The position numbers and the translations under genes were made by a program. From Bacteroidota bacterium (GTDB taxonomy: Bacteria; Bacteroidota; Bacteroidia; Chitinophagales; Chitinophagaceae), in NCBI GenBank assembly GCA_023387985.1, contig JAEWHC010000003.1:26117-90116 (forward strand): a DNA stretch of 64,000 nt, read 5' to 3'. The notes under the pieces are model-generated. The model made no database searches. It saw only the letters and a program-made list of their open reading frames with translations, and was not told the origin of the DNA. Shown here piece by piece: positions 60,207 to 64,000 of this stretch. Numbering within the stretch: position 1 is the stretch's first letter; each line of letters opens with the position of its first letter.

Positions 60207-60576
60207 ATGATAACTCCTTTTTTTTTATTTGTATAACGAAATACGCTTAAGAATGTTTGCGGCTAAAAGCCTGAAAGACATTTATTTACTAAACGTTCAC
60301 CAAAGAAGCATTCTTTAGTTAATTTTCTTAAAAAAAACAAGTAACGGCGAATGTGGTTACAGATATACCATTTTAACCCGGGAATTTTTTACCATGAAGC
60401 CGGGTGGATAATCCGGAAACCTTCTCAAGCTGCGCTCACATTATAGAAACACCAATTCTCCTATTTCGGGAAAATCCTACAAATCTTTTCACCAACAGTG
60501 TATATTCAACTTTTAAATCCAATCTGCACCTGGTACTTATTTTTATTTGCTATCTTACAGGTCAACAAAGTTCCTC
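60207..60576. other. Divergent promoter region
   Basis: 370 AT-rich bases between the DUF4136 gene and the M3 peptidase. A possible -7 element TATCTTAC (60551-60558) precedes the peptidase start. Distant AAGAATG/CATTCTT copies (near 60251 and 60309) could pair but are weak. No open frame of interest. Confidence 0.4.
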
Positions 60577-62685
60577 ATGAAAAAATTATTCCTGGTGACT
60601 TGCATTGGCTTTGCTGCATGCACTTCCCAAAAAACAATAGGTACTGTTCAAATGACCGAAAATCCTTTTTTTTCAAAAAGTACACTTCAGTACCAGGCGC
60701 CACAATTTGACAAAATCAGCAATGAACATTTTGCACCGGCATTTGATGAAGGCATGGCCGTTCAAAGAGCTGAATACGATAAAATTGCCAAAGCAAAAGA
60801 TGCACCCACGTTTAAAAACACCGTGGAAGCCATTGAGTTGAGTGGCGAAATATTAAATCGGGCAAGGCGCGTGTTTTCCAATTTCACCTCAGCCAATACC
60901 AATAAAGAACTTCAGGATCTGCAAGCCCGGTATGCGCCCATTTTTGCAGCACACAATGATGCACTTTTCCTTAACGACGCTATTTTTCAACGCCTGAAAA
61001 AAGTGTATGAGATGAGGAATAACTCAGGATTGAATGCAGAACAAATTCGCCTGACTGAATTTTATTTTCAACGCTTTGAAATGCGCGGTGCCAACCTCTC
61101 TCCTGTTGATAAAGAAAAACTGAAAGTATTGAATGCCCGCATTGCCACACTGGAAACGGAGTTTTCCCGGAAATTACTGGAGGCGCGCCGATCCGCTGCA
61201 GTGCTGGTAACAGAGCGTGCACGACTGGATGGACTGACGGCAGATGAAATTGCCGCCGCAGCAGAAAACGCCAGGAAGGAAGGGCAGACAGGATACCTGC
61301 TGTTATTGACCAATACCACGCAACAGCCGCAATATTCGGCATTGGCAGACCGTGATCTCAGAGAAAAAATATTTAATGCTTCCTGGTCGCGTGCTGAAAA
61401 GAATGATTCCGCAGATACCCGAGCTATAGTTGAGGAATTGGTGCGGCTTCGCTTACAGTTTGCAAACCTGCTGGGTAAGCCCAATTTTGCCGCCTGGAAG
61501 CTGCAGGACCAAATGGCTAAAGAACCGAAAGCTGCAATGCAATTGTTAACTACGCTGGCCGGGCCTGCACAAAGGAAAGCAAAGGAGGAAGTCATGTTGC
61601 TGCAGGAGCAGATCAAGAAAGATGGACAAAGTTTTTTACTGCAACCGTGGGACTGGAATTACTATGCCGAAAAATTACGCAAGGAAAAATACGACCTGGA
61701 TGAAAATGAAGTGAAACCCTATTTTGAAGTGAATAATGTGCTTGAGAAAGGCGTGTTTTATGCTGCGGAAAAATTTTACAGTATCAGTTTTAAGCAACGT
61801 CCTGACCTTCCTGTGTATCATCCCGATGTAGTGGCATATGAAATATTTGACGCAGACGGCCAATCGTTGGCAATCTACTATCTCGACTTTTTCACAAGAG
61901 ATAATAAAAGCGGCGGCGCATGGATGAGTAATTATGTGCCGCAAAGCCATGTGCTGGAACAGAAGCCGGTGATCGTAAATGTGTTCAACTATTCGAAACC
62001 TGCAGAGGGTAAACCATCGCTAATCAGTTTTGATGATGTTGAAACCATGTTTCATGAATTTGGCCATACCCTCCATGGGCTATTTGCCGACCAGCAATAT
62101 GTATCCCTGAGTGGCACCTCAACCCCAAGAGATTTTGTAGAATTCCCTTCACAGGTGAATGAAATGTGGACGTTGTATCCTGATGTTTTGAAAAACTATG
62201 CCGTGCATTATGCTACCGGCCAGCCCATGCCGTTATCATTGGCGGAAAAACTGAAAACGGCGGCAAAATTCAATTCAGGATATATAAATTCCGAATTACT
62301 GGAAAGCGCATTGATTGATATGGAATGGCATACCGTGATGGATGTTTCACAATTCAAACCAACCAATGAATTTGAAAAACAGGCATTAAAAAATGTGGGG
62401 TTCGATTTGCCGCAGGTGCCGCCACGATATCACACGCCTTATTTTGCGCATATCTGGAGCAGTGGGTACAGTGCGGGTTATTATGCCTATGTCTGGTCGC
62501 AAAATCTTGATGCCAATGCGAGGGCATATATTCTGAAAAATGGCGGATTGAACCGCAGCGTTGGCGACCGCTATCGCAAGTATATACTCAGCGTGGGCAA
62601 TACCAGGGATCTTAATCAGCAGTTTGAACAATTTACTGGCCAAAAGCCTGACATCAAGGCGCTGCTGGATTTGAAAGGGCTGTAG
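60577..62685 (+). CDS. dcp: M3-family metallopeptidase lipoprotein (Dcp-like)
   Basis: 702 residues from ATG 60577; the lipobox is GFAAC with C15. The M3 zinc site is HEFGHTLH (first His at residue 493), preceded by SFDDVETMF and followed by FVEFPSQVNEMW, the third ligand glutamate region. A substrate-tyrosine loop with SSGYSAGYYAYVWSQ is near the C terminus, as in peptidyl-dipeptidase Dcp and oligopeptidase A. It cleaves dipeptides or short peptides in the periplasm or at the outer membrane. Dcp is favoured over PrlC by the lipoprotein form in this phylum. Confidence 0.9.
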   Translation: MKKLFLVTCIGFAACTSQKTIGTVQMTENPFFSKSTLQYQAPQFDKISNEHFAPAFDEGMAVQRAEYDKIAKAKDAPTFKNTVEAIELSGEILNRARRVFSNFTSANTNKELQDLQARYAPIFAAHNDALFLNDAIFQRLKKVYEMRNNSGLNAEQIRLTEFYFQRFEMRGANLSPVDKEKLKVLNARIATLETEFSRKLLEARRSAAVLVTERARLDGLTADEIAAAAENARKEGQTGYLLLLTNTTQQPQYSALADRDLREKIFNASWSRAEKNDSADTRAIVEELVRLRLQFANLLGKPNFAAWKLQDQMAKEPKAAMQLLTTLAGPAQRKAKEEVMLLQEQIKKDGQSFLLQPWDWNYYAEKLRKEKYDLDENEVKPYFEVNNVLEKGVFYAAEKFYSISFKQRPDLPVYHPDVVAYEIFDADGQSLAIYYLDFFTRDNKSGGAWMSNYVPQSHVLEQKPVIVNVFNYSKPAEGKPSLISFDDVETMFHEFGHTLHGLFADQQYVSLSGTSTPRDFVEFPSQVNEMWTLYPDVLKNYAVHYATGQPMPLSLAEKLKTAAKFNSGYINSELLESALIDMEWHTVMDVSQFKPTNEFEKQALKNVGFDLPQVPPRYHTPYFAHIWSSGYSAGYYAYVWSQNLDANARAYILKNGGLNRSVGDRYRKYILSVGNTRDLNQQFEQFTGQKPDIKALLDLKGL

Positions 62686-63092
62686 TGGCCGGGTAGTCTT
62701 TTAATTTCATTTCAATCAACTATGCTTCATTGAACTGAATTTGGGCCTGATAATTTGGTACCTGTTTGTTCTGCGCATGCAAGCCCGAACCGGCAACCGG
62801 CTCCCGATCTTTCGGGACAAAAAGCCCGAACAATCCTGCTGAAGCTTTCTTAAATGAAATCATACCCGTGCTGTACCATCCGAATCCGACAAAGGCGGAT
62901 TTACTTTTGTAGCCGGACGGTCCTTGGGTAAAAGGCTTACTCCTCAAATTTGGGCATGGATTACGGGGAGGTAAAATTTGGGAAACAATTCTGCTTTCTA
63001 ACAATTGCCATCGGAAACAACAAAAAAAGTGAAGGCAAAACCTTCATTTCCAGCACGCTGGAAAATATACACCAATTACCGTTTAACAAGGG
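62686..63092. other. Gene-free stretch with hairpins
   Basis: 407 bases after the peptidase. It contains a palindrome TCCCGA-TCTT-TCGGGA (62802-62817) and the terminator of the next minus-strand gene (63022-63046). A minus-strand frame of 94 codons (62720-63004) lacks any family motif and begins past that terminator. Possibly holds a dispersed repeat or gene remnant. Confidence 0.4.
63022..63046 (-). terminator. Terminator of the surface-protein gene
   Basis: TGAAGG (63030-63035) with CCTTCA (63041-63046); on the minus strand the hairpin is followed by seven T (63022-63028). It lies 47 bases past the stop at 63093. Confidence 0.75.
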
Positions 63093-63746
63093 TCATAATT
63101 GGTTATATGGGTCTTTTCGAAGATCATACAACACAAAATGGAACCAACTTCTGCGGCGACTTTGTTCAGCTGGCCACCCTGCAGCTATGCGGCTTACATC
63201 GCTAAATTTTAAGGTTGCGCGGCGTACGCTGCCATCAATTAATTCTCCTGTAGAAATTGCCTGGTCCCAGGAACCATTTCCAACCGGGTTTACCATAAGC
63301 AGCATAGTATCCTTATAGTATGGGTGACTTGTGGTGGTAATGGTGTACCAGTGATTATCATTATCCCACACCACTGAAAAATTGCCACTACCGGATTTTA
63401 CTGTTCCAAAACTATCCACAACGCCCCAGGCTATCATGGCCGGACCGGTGGTGATGGGTTGCCAACGGCTTGTTGGCTGCCCAATAATGATTGTTGATCT
63501 GAAACGCATCCAGGTGTACAATTGATGCTCCGTGGTATTATAAATGATCATGCCTTGTGCTACGGGACTCACAGCATTCATTTGCGGCGATGTTAGCCGG
63601 GGCAATACCAGGGGTTTGCCTCCCTGTCCCAGGTCGAGAATAGACCCCGAATTTGGGTTGGTTGTCCCGATTCCTACTGCACCTTGTGAATAGGAGAAAA
63701 AAGAAACGAATAAAAACCCGCAGAAAATAACAATTCTTGCCCTCAT
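63093..63746 (-). CDS. Secreted protein with GIGTTxP tail-type N terminus
   Basis: 217 residues with a signal peptide (MRARIVIFCGFLFVSFFSYS, then QG). The mature start VGIGTTNPNSGSILDLGQG and LVLPRLTSPQMNAVSPVAQG, then MIIYNTTEHQLYTW, are the hallmark of Bacteroidota surface proteins that resemble phage tail-fibre or S74-type heads. The rest (GNFSVVWDNDNHWYTITTTS, MLLMVNPVGNGSWDQAIS) forms beta strands of unknown fold. No C-terminal sorting domain is visible. Function unknown; perhaps an extracellular adhesin. The C-terminal half is short for this class. Confidence 0.65.
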   Translation of the reverse strand: MRARIVIFCGFLFVSFFSYSQGAVGIGTTNPNSGSILDLGQGGKPLVLPRLTSPQMNAVSPVAQGMIIYNTTEHQLYTWMRFRSTIIIGQPTSRWQPITTGPAMIAWGVVDSFGTVKSGSGNFSVVWDNDNHWYTITTTSHPYYKDTMLLMVNPVGNGSWDQAISTGELIDGSVRRATLKFSDVSRIAAGWPAEQSRRRSWFHFVLYDLRKDPYNQL

Positions 63747-63882
63747 AGTTATAAGATTTAAATAGAATACTTAAAATAACTGCATATTTTTTAGACCTGC
63801 AAAACCTTTAACATTCATCCCGAAAAACATTTAAGACATAGGGCATTCCTCCAGACTCTGTTCCCCATTTATCCCTGGAAAC

Positions 63883-63917
63883 AAAAAAGCCCTTCAATTT
63901 CTTGAAAGGCTTTTTTT
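63883..63917 (-). terminator. Terminator of the rRNA operon
   Basis: On the minus strand AAAGCCTTTCAA, loop GAAA, TTGAAGGGCTTT (one G-T wobble), then a T-run ending at 63883. It lies about 9 bases beyond the 5S 3' end. Confidence 0.85.
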
Positions 63918-63925
63918 AAATTAAA

Positions 63926-64000
63926 TCATGGCAGCTACCTACTCTCCCGCATTGTGGTGCAGTACCATCGGCCATGAGGGGCTTAACTTCTCTGTTCGGT
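63926..64000 (-). rRNA. rrf: 5S ribosomal RNA, 3' part (truncated by window edge)
   Basis: Read on the minus strand the last ~75 bases contain the 5S hallmark CCGAACAGAGAAGTTAAGCC and the 3' part GAGAGTAGGTAGCTGCCATGA. The 5' end lies beyond 64000, so a 16S-23S-5S operon should continue to the right. The 3' end near 63926 is approximate. Confidence 0.9.

Noticed and set aside
62720..63004. 94-codon minus-strand frame
   Set aside because: Lies past a strong terminator, no family motif, and repeat-like composition.
2..64000. CRISPR array, tRNA or insertion sequence
   Set aside because: I found no regularly spaced repeat, no cloverleaf T-loop with acceptor stem, and no transposase motif or terminal inverted repeats.

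Overview
The window is a chromosomal segment of a Bacteroidota bacterium, most likely of the Chitinophagaceae or a close Chitinophagales relative. Evidence includes the gliding genes gldD and gldE in the order mutY-ssb-gldE-gldD, TAnnTTTG promoter elements, very few Shine-Dalgarno-like sites, a C-terminal Bacteroidota RpoN box, many Bacteroidota-type DUF proteins (DUF3667, DUF3109, DUF6265, DUF2911, DUF4136) and a 31-residue COX24/bL38-type ribosomal protein. The family placement is inference. The segment is mostly core genome. I see no insertion sequence, prophage, CRISPR array or tRNA.

Layout: 0-2 kb, the 3' part of pbpC and an ArsC/Spx-like reductase. 2-7 kb, an ECF sigma factor, a repeat-expanded membrane anti-sigma-like protein, an outer-membrane barrel and a TPR protein. 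7-8.4 kb, three small stress-type genes (SRPBCC, DUF6265, DUF1801). 8.8-10.4 kb, a metal locus: merC divergent from an SCO copper chaperone and a Fur/Zur regulator, with a palindromic operator candidate on the merC promoter. 10.6-19 kb, a di-haem peroxidase, a deoxyhypusine-synthase-like enzyme, acpH, DUF3667, a DsbA-like protein, a PfkB kinase and dusB. 18.7-26 kb, the DUF3109-gldD-gldE-ssb-mutY block, divergent from HU, a TPR protein, the tiny bL38-like gene and rng. 26-28.6 kb, mreBCD. 29-33 kb, an APH-fold kinase, rpoN, a PAP2-like membrane protein and zapA. 33-40 kb, pheT with a coiled-coil gene, dnaB and pcrA.

40.6-47.5 kb holds a six-gene co-directional signalling operon: a REC-kinase, a CHASE3-GAF hybrid kinase with three receivers, two single receivers, a CheR methyltransferase and a receiver-less CheB esterase, with no MCP, CheA or CheW. 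47.6-52.2 kb carries NAD metabolism (pncB-pncA, nadK) around a Tat-exported Gfo/Idh oxidoreductase. 52.4-58.7 kb has an ATE/Bpt-like aminoacyl-tRNA-protein transferase without the usual cysteines, a trans-sulfuration PLP enzyme, DUF2911, a CoA-transferase, a pirin and an SDR. 59-64 kb has a possibly frameshifted membrane gene, a DUF4136 lipoprotein, an M3 peptidase lipoprotein, a surface-type protein and the 3' part of a 5S rRNA with its terminator, so an rRNA operon lies to the right on the minus strand.

The most interesting points are the receptor-less CheB/CheR kinase operon, the tandem-repeat anti-sigma protein, the merC operator, the cysteine-less ATE-like protein, and six genes whose TAnnTTT(G/A) promoter element sits only 4-6 bases before the start codon, suggesting leaderless transcripts.
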